Positions 17,548 to 26,307 of a stretch of DNA of 64,000 bases are shown here, piece by piece. A model generated the notes under the pieces. It had not been told where the DNA came from and did no database searches. It saw only the letters and a list, made by a program, of their open reading frames with translations. The translations under genes were made by a program, and so were the position numbers. The stretch comes from Bradyrhizobium sp. sGM-13 (lineage in GTDB: Bacteria; Pseudomonadota; Alphaproteobacteria; Rhizobiales; Xanthobacteraceae), in NCBI RefSeq assembly GCF_018398875.1, contig NZ_JAGWDK010000001.1, forward strand, positions 474,990 through 538,989, given 5' to 3'. The stretch's first letter is position 1. Every line of letters starts with the position of its first letter.

Positions 17548-18912
17548 CTATGTCCGGCCACCTTCCTCATCGGGGCAAACGATCTCCACCCGGCCTCCCG
17601 GGCCGGCGTGGATGATCAGGCGAAAGCCGTGCAGCTTCACGATTGCCGAGACCAGGTTGAGCCCGAGGCCGATGCCCGGCGTGTTGCGAATCTTGTCCGA
17701 GCGATAGAACCGGCGCAACACGGCGTCATGTTCGTGCGCGCTGATCCCCGGACCCGTGTCTGTCACACGCAAGATAGTCTCGCCCTCACCGCGCAGCAGC
17801 GCGAGCTCGACCCTGCCGCTCCGGGGCGTGAACTTGATGGCATTGTCGACGAGATTGGCCACCGCCTCCAGCAGCAGGTCGCGATCGCCGCGCACGGAAA
17901 ACTTGTCGGCTATGTTCACGCTCAGCGCGATCTGCTTGTCTTCGGCGATCGGCTCGTACATGTCGCAGACCTCGCGCAGCATGTCGCCGAGCGCAACGTC
18001 GCCAAACGCGGACGAGCGGCGGCTGTTCTCGATCTCCGCAAGCCGCAACAGTGCCGTGACGATCGACAGCGACTGGTCGATGCCGGCGATGGCCTTGTCG
18101 ACAACTTCCTGGAGTTGCTCCAGGGTCGTCGCGTTGGTACGGCCGCGCTCGAGCGTCAGACGAGCGCGCGTCAGCGGCGTTCGCAGATCGTGGGCGATGT
18201 CGTTGCCGACGCCGGCCAGCGCGTTGATCATGGTCTCCAGCTCATCGAGCATGCGGTTGACGATGGCGGCGAGCCGCGAGAACGGTTCATCGACGTTCTT
18301 GTGCGGCAGCCGCTCGCGTAGATCTCCGGCGATGATGCGCTGGACGCGCAGGTTGACCTCCTCGACCCGCCTGTGGGCGCGCGCGCTCAACCAGGCGCCG
18401 GCCAGCAACCAGAGACAGAACGCAGGCAACAGGCCAATCGCCAGCGCCGCTCCGACGACCCTGAAGACTTCCGCCGTTTCGTCGACGTTTCGCCCGACCA
18501 CCAATATGTCGCCGTTCTCGAGGCGCCGCGCGACGGTTCTGACGGATGTCGCACCGGCTTCCTTGTCATCAAGGCGCACCAGCGGCATGCTCCGCGCCGG
18601 TGCCCCGATGTCGAGCCCGTCCGGCAGGGCTGCGACATTGCCGGCCAGCCGATTCCCCTTCGCGTCGAACACACCGGAGAACTGGACGCCGCGGGAATCC
18701 TGCCCGAGATGATCATTGAGCGCACCGATCAGACGCTCGCGCGGCAATCCGGCAAAGAAGCCGATCTGCGTCGTGATCATGCGATCGGATCGCGCGATCA
18801 GATAGTTGTCGATTCTGAAGTAGATGAAACCGAACAAAACCGTGACGAAGATCGCGAACAGGCCCGCCAGCACCGTGGTCCAGTGGAACGTCTTCGAGCG
18901 TATGAACTGCAA
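17548..18912 (-). CDS. two-component sensor histidine kinase
   Basis: About 454 residues, inner membrane. Two transmembrane segments (about 13-33 and 165-185) flank a periplasmic sensor region, followed by a HAMP domain, the phospho-acceptor His in GNDIAHDLRTPLTRARL, the N box in LLEAVANLVDNAIKFTP and G boxes in DTGPGI and GIGLGLNLVSAIV. It resembles EnvZ/CusS-type kinases. The start is a TTG with GGGAAG six bases upstream. It lies 74 bases downstream of its cognate response regulator. The neighbouring small secreted proteins and RND efflux genes suggest an envelope or toxic-compound signal, which is inference. Confidence 0.92.
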   Translation of the reverse strand: MQFIRSKTFHWTTVLAGLFAIFVTVLFGFIYFRIDNYLIARSDRMITTQIGFFAGLPRERLIGALNDHLGQDSRGVQFSGVFDAKGNRLAGNVAALPDGLDIGAPARSMPLVRLDDKEAGATSVRTVARRLENGDILVVGRNVDETAEVFRVVGAALAIGLLPAFCLWLLAGAWLSARAHRRVEEVNLRVQRIIAGDLRERLPHKNVDEPFSRLAAIVNRMLDELETMINALAGVGNDIAHDLRTPLTRARLTLERGRTNATTLEQLQEVVDKAIAGIDQSLSIVTALLRLAEIENSRRSSAFGDVALGDMLREVCDMYEPIAEDKQIALSVNIADKFSVRGDRDLLLEAVANLVDNAIKFTPRSGRVELALLRGEGETILRVTDTGPGISAHEHDAVLRRFYRSDKIRNTPGIGLGLNLVSAIVKLHGFRLIIHAGPGGRVEIVCPDEEGGRT

Positions 18913-18986
18913 CTGAAGCTTCCCAATCCTGCCGTCCGGTTGCCTTGCCCGACGGCGCGAGCGCCCGGTACGATCGCCAAAATCAG

Positions 18987-19664
18987 TCAGGGCACGGCAC
19001 GAAGAATGAACCCTGCGCCGCGGACATTTTGAATCATCGGGGCGTCGCCCGGACCGTCGACCTTGTGCCGCACGCGACCCATATGAACGTCGACCAGGTT
19101 GGTGGCGGGGACGAACTTGTAGTTCCAGACCTCTTCGAGCAGCATCGCGCGCGTCAAGAGCTGGTCGCTCCGCCGCATCATGTATTCGAGCAGCCGAAAC
19201 TCGCGCGGCAAGAGATCGATCCTGCGCTCGCCGCGTTTTGCCGTCCGCTCGATCAGGTCAAGCTCGAGTTGGCCCACCCGCAGGTTGGTTTCCCGCGTTT
19301 CCGGCGGGCGGCGCAGCAACGCCTCTATTCGCGCGACGAGTTCGACGATCGCAAACGGCTTGGTGAGGTAGTCGTCGCCTCCCATCCGCAATCCGCGCAC
19401 GCGGTCATCGACCGCGCCAAGTGCGCTCAGCACCAGCACCGGCGTGCGCACCTGATCTTTCCGCAAGGACTCGATGACGGTGAGGCCATCCATTCCCGGC
19501 AGCAGGCGGTCGACGATCATGGCGTCCGGCCGCAGGTCGCGCGCCTTGGCAAGGCCATCCAGGCCGTCGGCCGACCATGCTACCTCGAAGCCACGATCGG
19601 CCAGTTCGGCCGTGATTTCCCCTGCCGTCTCGCCGTCATCTTCTATGAGGAGAACCTTCGCCAT
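18987..19664 (-). CDS. OmpR/PhoB-family response regulator
   Basis: A 225-residue protein. The receiver has VLLIEDD, the phosphoacceptor Asp in DAMIVDRLLPGMDG and Lys in YLTKPFAIVELVARIEAL. The winged-helix DNA-binding domain carries the usual LLPREFRLLEYMMRRSDQ and VWNYKFVPATNLVDVHMGR, then an RGAGFIL end. First gene of a two-gene unit with the histidine kinase. Targets are unknown; the divergent cluster of secreted proteins and the RND pump is a reasonable candidate. Confidence 0.93.
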   Translation of the reverse strand: MAKVLLIEDDGETAGEITAELADRGFEVAWSADGLDGLAKARDLRPDAMIVDRLLPGMDGLTVIESLRKDQVRTPVLVLSALGAVDDRVRGLRMGGDDYLTKPFAIVELVARIEALLRRPPETRETNLRVGQLELDLIERTAKRGERRIDLLPREFRLLEYMMRRSDQLLTRAMLLEEVWNYKFVPATNLVDVHMGRVRHKVDGPGDAPMIQNVRGAGFILRAVP

Positions 19665-20092
19665 CCGATCGATCCGATTGCTATCAAGATACCCTCGCGA
19701 CGCCAGGTGGCAATGATACGCTGAGCAACCGATAATGCCATGGCGACGCGCACAAGTCTCACGGTTCAGGGGAGCCAGACAGCGCCGCGATCCCTACCAG
19801 ATCCTGCAGGTGCTATCCGCCAGGCGGCCATCCGCCGCCTCGGGACGAGCACAGCAGGGCCCGCCCGAAACAGTTAGCCGTCGGCGGCCCGTTGCGCCAA
19901 TAAATAGCAATTTAATGAATCGTCGGGCCTGCATTGCCCGATCAGCCGGCGCTATGTCGGACAGATCGGGACCCGCATCACCTTCACGCCGAGTTGAGAG
20001 CGCGTGAAGCGATATTCGCTTTGGACGACGGCGGGCCAGCCGCACGTCACAGGAAGAAGCCGGCCTGGCTTCCTCACCTATGGAGAACACCC
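19665..20092. other. intergenic region ahead of the response regulator and secreted-protein genes
   Basis: 428 bases between divergent genes. No frame here has both a ribosome-binding site and recognisable sequence. It must hold the promoter of the two-component operon on the left and of the first secreted-protein gene on the right. Confidence 0.45.
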
Positions 20093-20320
20093 ATGCGCAA
20101 CCTGAAACTTCTGTCGGCTGTGTTGCTCACCACAGCCACCATCGCCACTCCGGTACTGGCCGCCAACGCGCGGCATGTCGTAACCGATACCCATGGCCGC
20201 GTGATGTCGACGATGCATCGCGACGAAGGCGATACCTGCATCCGGGCTCCGCGCGTCGGCGCTTATGCCACGGCACCGTGGACCAATGCGGCGCCTTGCG
20301 AACCCAACACGGGTTACTGA
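20093..20320 (+). CDS. small secreted protein
   Basis: 75 residues with a classical signal peptide (MRNLKLLSAVLLTTATIATP, then VLAANA) and GGAG eight bases ahead of the ATG. The mature peptide is about 50 residues and contains two Cys (one in DTCIRAP, one in AAPCEPN), which could form a disulfide in the periplasm. No family recognised. It belongs to a run of small exported proteins between the two-component system and the RND pump. Confidence 0.7.
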   Translation: MRNLKLLSAVLLTTATIATPVLAANARHVVTDTHGRVMSTMHRDEGDTCIRAPRVGAYATAPWTNAAPCEPNTGY

Positions 20321-20595
20321 TCCGCTTGCATTACGACCCAACAATGAACTTGCCGGGCTGGCGGGATATCCCGCCGGTCCGTTTTCTTTTGCCCGCGCGC
20401 CAACGTGTTCTCCTTTGAGACGCATAGCTGCGGCTGCTCCAGTTCGTGAATGCCAAGGCGGCGAAGACTAACGCCGAATTTAATGGATGCCTTGTGCATC
20501 GCAGCTACCTGTCACTCATCCGACGTTTTGTTCGCGCGGCCCGTTGAAGCTCGGGCGCCACGGCGCCGAGCAATCTGACTGAAAGGAGTGTCACG

Positions 20596-21024
20596 ATGAA
20601 ACGAATGTTCACGATACTGGCAACGGCTCTTCTCGCTTCGAGTCTGGTGGTGGGCGCGGCCGAAGCCCGCGGTGGCGGCGGTGGCGGCCACGGCGGCGGC
20701 TTCGGTGGCGGCGGTGGCCATATGGGCGGTGGTTTCGGTGGCGGTGGCCACATGGGCGGCTTTGGCGGCGGAGGCCACATCGGAGGCTTTGGCGGCGGCG
20801 CCCATATCGGCGGCATAGGCGTCGGCGAACATCTGGGAGGCCTCGGCGGTAACCACATCGGCGTCGGCCACATCGGTGCACACGGCTTCGGACTCCACCA
20901 GCACGCCGTGCATCGCTTCGACAGGTACGGGCCGGGATACGGCTACGGGTACTACGGTTATCCCGATTGCTATGACTGGTATTACCTGCACCCCTACAGC
21001 CCCTTGCCCCTGAGCTGTAGCTGA
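20596..21024 (+). CDS. glycine/histidine-rich secreted protein
   Basis: 142 residues with GAAAGGAG ahead of the ATG. A signal peptide (MKRMFTILATALLASSLVVG) is followed by a Gly-rich region of imperfect repeats of the form GGHMGGFGGG, GGHIGGFGGG and GAHIGGIGVG, each carrying a His. The tail is Tyr-rich (YGPGYGYGYYGYPD) and ends with a Cys. Similar Gly-rich exported proteins are common in rhizobia; a structural or metal-binding surface role is conceivable because of the regularly spaced His, but this is inference. Confidence 0.8.
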   Translation: MKRMFTILATALLASSLVVGAAEARGGGGGGHGGGFGGGGGHMGGGFGGGGHMGGFGGGGHIGGFGGGAHIGGIGVGEHLGGLGGNHIGVGHIGAHGFGLHQHAVHRFDRYGPGYGYGYYGYPDCYDWYYLHPYSPLPLSCS

Positions 21025-21182
21025 ACCCGCCGCGCAGGACCCTGCGCGCTGGCTGTCGGTTCGGAGGACGTTTTCCTGCTTTCTTTAAACGTCCTCCGGA
21101 CCGATCCCCCAATAGCCGAAAGATATCGCGTGGACATCGCGCCACGCGTTGTCGCGCCGGTCGAACGGTACTGGAGAGCAAC

Positions 21183-21947
21183 ATGAAACGCTTCCTGATG
21201 ATCACGGCAGCCTCTGCCTCGCTGTGCGGCCCGGCCTTTGCGCAGCAGGCTCAAGTGATGCCGACGCCTTTGCTGGCGGCGACCTCGCCGCTGGGCATGG
21301 TGCCAAGCGCGCCGGTCGGCGGCACCGGCATCCCGCTCGGCGCAACGGAAATCGCCTCACCCGGCGTAAGTCCGGCGCCGGCCGACCAGACCGGCACAAT
21401 CGGCAGCACCGTGTGCTCGACGATCGGCACGGCACCGTCGACGATGTTCGGATCGGCTTCGACCTTCGATGGCGGCGGCGTGGCGGTCGGGACCATCACA
21501 CCGCAGAGTACGATGTCCGCGATGCCGATGGCAGGAGCGCCAAATTCGTCTGGAATGTCGTCATCGGGCATTCCGCCGACATCAGCCCTGATCGACACCT
21601 CGGGTACATCGAGCATGTGCGGCGCAGGCTCGGGTAGCCTAGCAGCATCATCGACGCCGACGTCTCCGGTGGCGCCGGGCGGCGTGGCGCGAACCGGAAT
21701 TCCCATGGGTTCGACGGAGATCGTCAATCTCGGCGTCACCTCCGCTGCGGCAGTGCCGACCATCGGCGTCGCGCCCACGACTAGCACCATCGCGTCGACG
21801 ATCCCGACGGTGCCCGCCGTCACGCTGCCGGCACCGAACACGACGGCTGTCGCCGCGTCCACCGACGCCATCACAGGGATACCGAACATCACAGGGGTGC
21901 CGAACACGATACCAGGCCTATCAACCGCCGCCACGATGTTCCGTTGA
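21183..21947 (+). CDS. low-complexity secreted protein with internal repeat
   Basis: 254 residues with GGAG before the ATG and a signal peptide ending at AFAQQA. The mature chain is rich in Thr, Ser, Pro, Gly and Ala and nearly free of charge. A motif xTGIPxGxTEIxxxGV occurs twice (about residues 47-61 as GTGIPLGATEIASPGV and about 169-184 as RTGIPMGSTEIVNLGV), pointing to an internal duplication. Two Cys lie in VCST and MCGAG. The gene ends 27 bases before the RND adaptor, so co-transcription is likely. Function unknown. Confidence 0.7.
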   Translation: MKRFLMITAASASLCGPAFAQQAQVMPTPLLAATSPLGMVPSAPVGGTGIPLGATEIASPGVSPAPADQTGTIGSTVCSTIGTAPSTMFGSASTFDGGGVAVGTITPQSTMSAMPMAGAPNSSGMSSSGIPPTSALIDTSGTSSMCGAGSGSLAASSTPTSPVAPGGVARTGIPMGSTEIVNLGVTSAAAVPTIGVAPTTSTIASTIPTVPAVTLPAPNTTAVAASTDAITGIPNITGVPNTIPGLSTAATMFR

Positions 21948-21974
21948 GCGGAAACCCACGCGCGAGAAGCAGCC

Positions 21975-23153
21975 ATGAAAAAGAAAGTCGCAATATCCGC
22001 AGTCCTGTTCTGCGCCGTCGCTGCCGGCGGCCTTCTCTACTTCACGCACGCCAACGTGTTCAAAGCCGCTGTCGCGGCCGCGCCGCCCCCTCCGGTTCCG
22101 GTCGTAGCCGGCGTGGTCGCGCAGCATGACGTACCGATCTACCAGAACGGCGTCGGCACCGTGATCGCGTACAACACCGATGTCATGCGGGCCCAGATCC
22201 AGGGCCAGCTCATCAGCATCAATTTCACCGAAGGGCAGACCGTCCATGCCGGCGACCTGCTCGCGCAAATCGATCCGCGTCCCTACCAGGCCCAGATCGA
22301 CCAGTTCGAGGGCAATCTGGAGCGCGATCAGGCCCAGCTCACCAATGCCCGCGCCAATCTCACCCGTTACAACCAACTCGGCGACAAGGGCTGGGCCACG
22401 CCGCAACTGATCGAAACCCAGAAGGCGCAGGTCGGCCAGTTGGAGGCAGCGATCAAGACCGACCAGGCGCTGATCGAGGCCGCCAAGGTGCAACTCAGCT
22501 ACACGCGGCTGACTTCGCCGATCGACGGCGTGGTCGGCATTCGCCAGATCGACGTCGGCAACATCATCAGCCCGACGACGGCCAACGGCCTCGTCGTCGT
22601 GACCCAGCTCGATCCCATCTCGCTGATCTTCACGCTGCCGGAAGGCGTGCTGCCGCAGATCCTCAAGCAACAGCAAGCGACCAAGACGCCGCTTCCGGTC
22701 CTCGCCTATAATCAGGATGACACCCTGCAGCTAGGCCGGGGCGAGCTCGCGCTGGTCAACAACGAGATCCTGCAGACGACCGGCTCGATCCAGCTCAAGG
22801 CAACCTTTCCCAACAAGTCTCGCGAGCTGTGGCCGGGTGAACTGGTGAATGCGCGGCTGCTCGTCACGACCCGACATAACGGGCTGACCGTCCCCGCTTC
22901 GGTCGTACAGCAGGGTCCGAACGGCGCCTATGCCTATGTCATCAAGCCCGACAGCACCGTAGCGATGCGCCCCGTCAAGCTCGCACAGATCACCGACGGC
23001 GAGGCGCTGATCGATTCCGGCCTGAAAGCCGGCGAGCAGGTCGTCGTCGACGGACAATACCGGCTGCAGCCGGGCACACATGTCACGCCGCTGCACGGCG
23101 AAGCAGCCGAGGAAGCAGCGGCACAGCAAGCACAACAGGCGACGATCCCATGA
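21975..23153 (+). CDS. RND efflux periplasmic adaptor (membrane fusion protein)
   Basis: 392 residues, MdtA/AcrA type. An N-terminal signal/anchor (ISAVLFCAVAAGGLLYF) is followed by a lipoyl-like half (IQGQLISINFTEGQTVHAGD, QIDPRPYQAQID), a coiled-coil hairpin of about 60 residues and the second lipoyl half (YTRLTSPIDGVVGIRQ). It links the inner-membrane pump to an outer-membrane channel. The next gene starts at an overlapping ATGA, so the two are coupled. No TolC-like gene is present nearby. The substrate is unknown. Confidence 0.93.
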   Translation: MKKKVAISAVLFCAVAAGGLLYFTHANVFKAAVAAAPPPPVPVVAGVVAQHDVPIYQNGVGTVIAYNTDVMRAQIQGQLISINFTEGQTVHAGDLLAQIDPRPYQAQIDQFEGNLERDQAQLTNARANLTRYNQLGDKGWATPQLIETQKAQVGQLEAAIKTDQALIEAAKVQLSYTRLTSPIDGVVGIRQIDVGNIISPTTANGLVVVTQLDPISLIFTLPEGVLPQILKQQQATKTPLPVLAYNQDDTLQLGRGELALVNNEILQTTGSIQLKATFPNKSRELWPGELVNARLLVTTRHNGLTVPASVVQQGPNGAYAYVIKPDSTVAMRPVKLAQITDGEALIDSGLKAGEQVVVDGQYRLQPGTHVTPLHGEAAEEAAAQQAQQATIP

Positions 23154-26100
23154 ACATATCCGCGCCCTTCATCCACCGGCCAATCGCAACGGCGCTCCTG
23201 ATGGTCGGCCTTCTGGTCGGCGGCCTTATCGCCTACCCGTTGCTGCCGGTCGCGGCGTTGCCGAACGTGAATTATCCGACGCTTCAGGTGACGGCGCAGT
23301 TGCCGGGCGCGGACCCGCAGACCATGGCGGCGTCGGTAGCGACACCGCTCGAACTCCAGTTCGGGCAGATTCCGGGTCTCCTCCAGATGACGTCGGCGAG
23401 CGCACTCGGATTCACCCAGATCACGCTGCAGTTCGATCTGAACCGCCAGATCGACGGAACGGTCAGCGACACGCTGTCGGCGATCAACGCCGCGAGTCCC
23501 TTCTTGCCGCCCGGCATTCCCTATCCGCCCACCATCCGCAAGGTCAATCCGGCGGACACGCCGATCCTGGTGCTCGGTCTCACATCGGACAGCCTGCCGC
23601 TGACCACAGTGGATGCGTACGCGGAAAACATTCTGCTGCAGAAGATATCGCAGATACCGGGCGTCGGCCTCGTCGGCATCGGCGGCCAGCAAAAGCCCGC
23701 CGTGCGCGTGCAGCTCGATCCGCAGGCGCTTGCCGCACGCGGCATCAATCTCGAGGACGTCCGCACCGCGCTCGGCCAAGCCAATGTCGATTTGCCGAAA
23801 GGCACGCTCAACAGCCCGCGCCAGACCTATACGCTGAACACCAACGATCAGCTCCTGAAGGCGGAGGACTACGCCAATCTCGTGATCGCCTATCGAAACG
23901 GCTCGCCGGTTCGCATCCGCGACGTCGGCCGCGCTGTCAGCGCGCCGGAAAACGACCTGATCGCCGGCTGGTACAACAACCGGCGCGCCGTCATCCTGGC
24001 GATCCAGCGCCAGCCCGGCGCCAACGTCATCGACACCGTCGAGCGGATCAAGGTCGAGATGCCGGTGCTACAGGCCTCGATCCCGCCCGCGATCAAGGTC
24101 AACGTCATCTCCGACCGCACCGATACGGTCCGCGCATCCATCCACGACGTTCAGTTCACGCTGATGCTGACGGTTGCGCTGGTGGTGATGGTGATCTTTA
24201 TCTTCCTGAGAAACTTCTGGGCGACGGTCATCCCTGCGGTCACCGTTCCACTGTCGCTGATCGGCACGCTCGCTGTCCTCTACGAGCTCGGCTACAGCCT
24301 CGACAACCTGTCGCTGATGGCGTTGTCGATCGCCGTCGGCTTCGTGGTCGACGACGCCGTGGTCGTGATCGAGAACATCGTGCGGCACATGGAAGGCGGC
24401 GCCACGCCATTCGAGGCGGCGCTGAAGGGCGCCGGCGAGATCGGCTTCACCATCATGTCGATCACGCTGTCGCTGATCGCCGTGTTCATTCCGCTGTTCC
24501 TGATGGGCGGATATGTCGGGCTGCTGTTCCGCGAATTTGCCGTCACCGTCAGCGTAGCCCTGGTGCTGTCGCTCCTGATCTCGCTGACCCTGACGCCGAT
24601 GATGTGCGCGCGGCTGCTCAAGCCGGAAAACAGGACGCACGGACGGTTGTTCCGCATCCTCGAAGGTGGCTTCAATTCACTGCTCGGAGTCTACGAGGCC
24701 GGTCTCAAGATCGTGCTTCGTCACCGTTTCATCACCCTGTGGACGATGTTTGCGACCATCGGGCTGACCGGCTATCTCTACGTCGTCATCCCCAAAGGCT
24801 TCTTTCCGCAGCAGGACACCGGATTGATCATCGGTCTGTCCGAAGCCGCACAGGATATTTCCTATTCTGCGATGACTGAGCGCCAGCAGGCGCTGCTGAA
24901 TGCCATCACGCGGGATCCGGCCGTCGCATCCGTCGGCTCGGCGATCGGCGCCGGCGGCGGCAACACCACGGTCAACAATGGCCGCATCTATATTGCGCTC
25001 AAGCCCTACAAGCAGCGCGATAGCATGGAAACGGTGCTCGCCCGCCTGCGCACCAACCTGGCCAAGATCCAGGGCATCACGCTCTATATGCAGGCCGCGC
25101 AGGATATCACGATCGGCGGACGCGTCTCGAAAACCCAATATCAGTACACGCTGGGGGATGCCGATCCCGGCGAGCTGAATCACTGGGCCGCGCTGTTCCT
25201 CGACAGGATCAAGAAGGTCCCCGGCATCACCGACGTCGCGACCGACCAGCTCAATTCCGGTCCCTTGCTCGACATCTCCATCAAACGCGAGGTGGCTTCG
25301 AGCTACGGCATCCTGCCGTTCACCATCGACAACACGCTCGATGACGCCTTTGGCCAGCGCATCGTCTCAACGATGTATACGACCCTGAACCAGTACCACG
25401 TCATCATGGAGGTCAATCCGAAATTCCAGTACTCGCCCGAGGCGTTAACCGGAATCTACGTCAAATCCTCAACCGGCCAGGAAGTGCCGCTATCGACGCT
25501 GGTCGACAGCGTGGTCAAGGTCGCTCCGCTCGTGGTCAATCACCAGGGACAGTTTCCGTCGGTGACGATCTCCTTCAACCTGCTCCCCGGCACGGCGATC
25601 GGCCAAGCGACCAGCGCCATCCAGAGTATCGAGAAGCAGCTCGGCAAACCGCTTTCGCTGCAGACCAGCTTCCAGGGCAACGCACAGGCGTTCGGCGATT
25701 CGTTGTCGACGACGCCAATCCTGATCGTGGCGGCGCTGTTCGTGATCTATCTCATCCTCGGCATCTTGTATGAGAGCCTGATCCATCCCATCACCATCAT
25801 CTCGACACTGCCGTCCGCGGGGCTCGGAGCACTGTTGTTGTTGATGGCGGTTCACCTCGATCTCAGCGTGATCGCGATTGTCGGCATCATCCTGCTGATC
25901 GGCATCGTCAAGAAGAACGGCATCATGCTGGTCGATTTCGCCCTGCATGTCGGCCAACAGGAGCGATTGTCGGCGGAAGACGCCATCTATCGCGCCTGCG
26001 TCATGCGTTTCCGGCCGATCCTCATGACCACGATGGCAGCCATGCTTGCTGGCGTTCCCATGATGCTCGGGACAGGCGCAGGCTCCGAGATCCGTCAGCC

Positions 26101-26260
26101 GCTGGGCTACGCCATCGTCGGAGGACTGGCCGTGTCGCAGCTTCTCACGCTGTATACGACGCCGGTGGTCTACATCTATCTCGACCGGCTGCAGACCTGG
26201 CTGTTCGGCAAGAAGAAGCCGGCGATTGACGAGGGCTCCAACGTGATGCCGGCGGAGTGA
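23150..26260 (+). CDS. RND multidrug efflux permease, MdtB/MuxB-like
   Basis: 1036 residues, the full length for an HAE1-type RND pump. It starts ISAPFIHRPIATALLMVG. TM4 carries the proton-relay Asp pair in SIAVGFVVDDAVVVIENI, and TM10 the Lys in GIVKKNGIMLVDFA. Two large periplasmic loops are present. It is predicted to form an inner-membrane trimer exporting amphiphilic compounds with the adjacent adaptor. Regulation may come from the two-component pair upstream, on the opposite strand. Confidence 0.94.
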   Translation: MNISAPFIHRPIATALLMVGLLVGGLIAYPLLPVAALPNVNYPTLQVTAQLPGADPQTMAASVATPLELQFGQIPGLLQMTSASALGFTQITLQFDLNRQIDGTVSDTLSAINAASPFLPPGIPYPPTIRKVNPADTPILVLGLTSDSLPLTTVDAYAENILLQKISQIPGVGLVGIGGQQKPAVRVQLDPQALAARGINLEDVRTALGQANVDLPKGTLNSPRQTYTLNTNDQLLKAEDYANLVIAYRNGSPVRIRDVGRAVSAPENDLIAGWYNNRRAVILAIQRQPGANVIDTVERIKVEMPVLQASIPPAIKVNVISDRTDTVRASIHDVQFTLMLTVALVVMVIFIFLRNFWATVIPAVTVPLSLIGTLAVLYELGYSLDNLSLMALSIAVGFVVDDAVVVIENIVRHMEGGATPFEAALKGAGEIGFTIMSITLSLIAVFIPLFLMGGYVGLLFREFAVTVSVALVLSLLISLTLTPMMCARLLKPENRTHGRLFRILEGGFNSLLGVYEAGLKIVLRHRFITLWTMFATIGLTGYLYVVIPKGFFPQQDTGLIIGLSEAAQDISYSAMTERQQALLNAITRDPAVASVGSAIGAGGGNTTVNNGRIYIALKPYKQRDSMETVLARLRTNLAKIQGITLYMQAAQDITIGGRVSKTQYQYTLGDADPGELNHWAALFLDRIKKVPGITDVATDQLNSGPLLDISIKREVASSYGILPFTIDNTLDDAFGQRIVSTMYTTLNQYHVIMEVNPKFQYSPEALTGIYVKSSTGQEVPLSTLVDSVVKVAPLVVNHQGQFPSVTISFNLLPGTAIGQATSAIQSIEKQLGKPLSLQTSFQGNAQAFGDSLSTTPILIVAALFVIYLILGILYESLIHPITIISTLPSAGLGALLLLMAVHLDLSVIAIVGIILLIGIVKKNGIMLVDFALHVGQQERLSAEDAIYRACVMRFRPILMTTMAAMLAGVPMMLGTGAGSEIRQPLGYAIVGGLAVSQLLTLYTTPVVYIYLDRLQTWLFGKKKPAIDEGSNVMPAE

Positions 26261-26307
26261 CGAGAGTTCCGGCGGCTCACTGAGACGCGATGATATCCAT
26301 TCGAGTG

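Noticed and set aside
20660..20900. Direct repeats that could be taken for a CRISPR-like array
   Set aside because: They are in-frame Gly/His codon repeats of the secreted glycine-rich protein; there are no uniform repeats or unique spacers.
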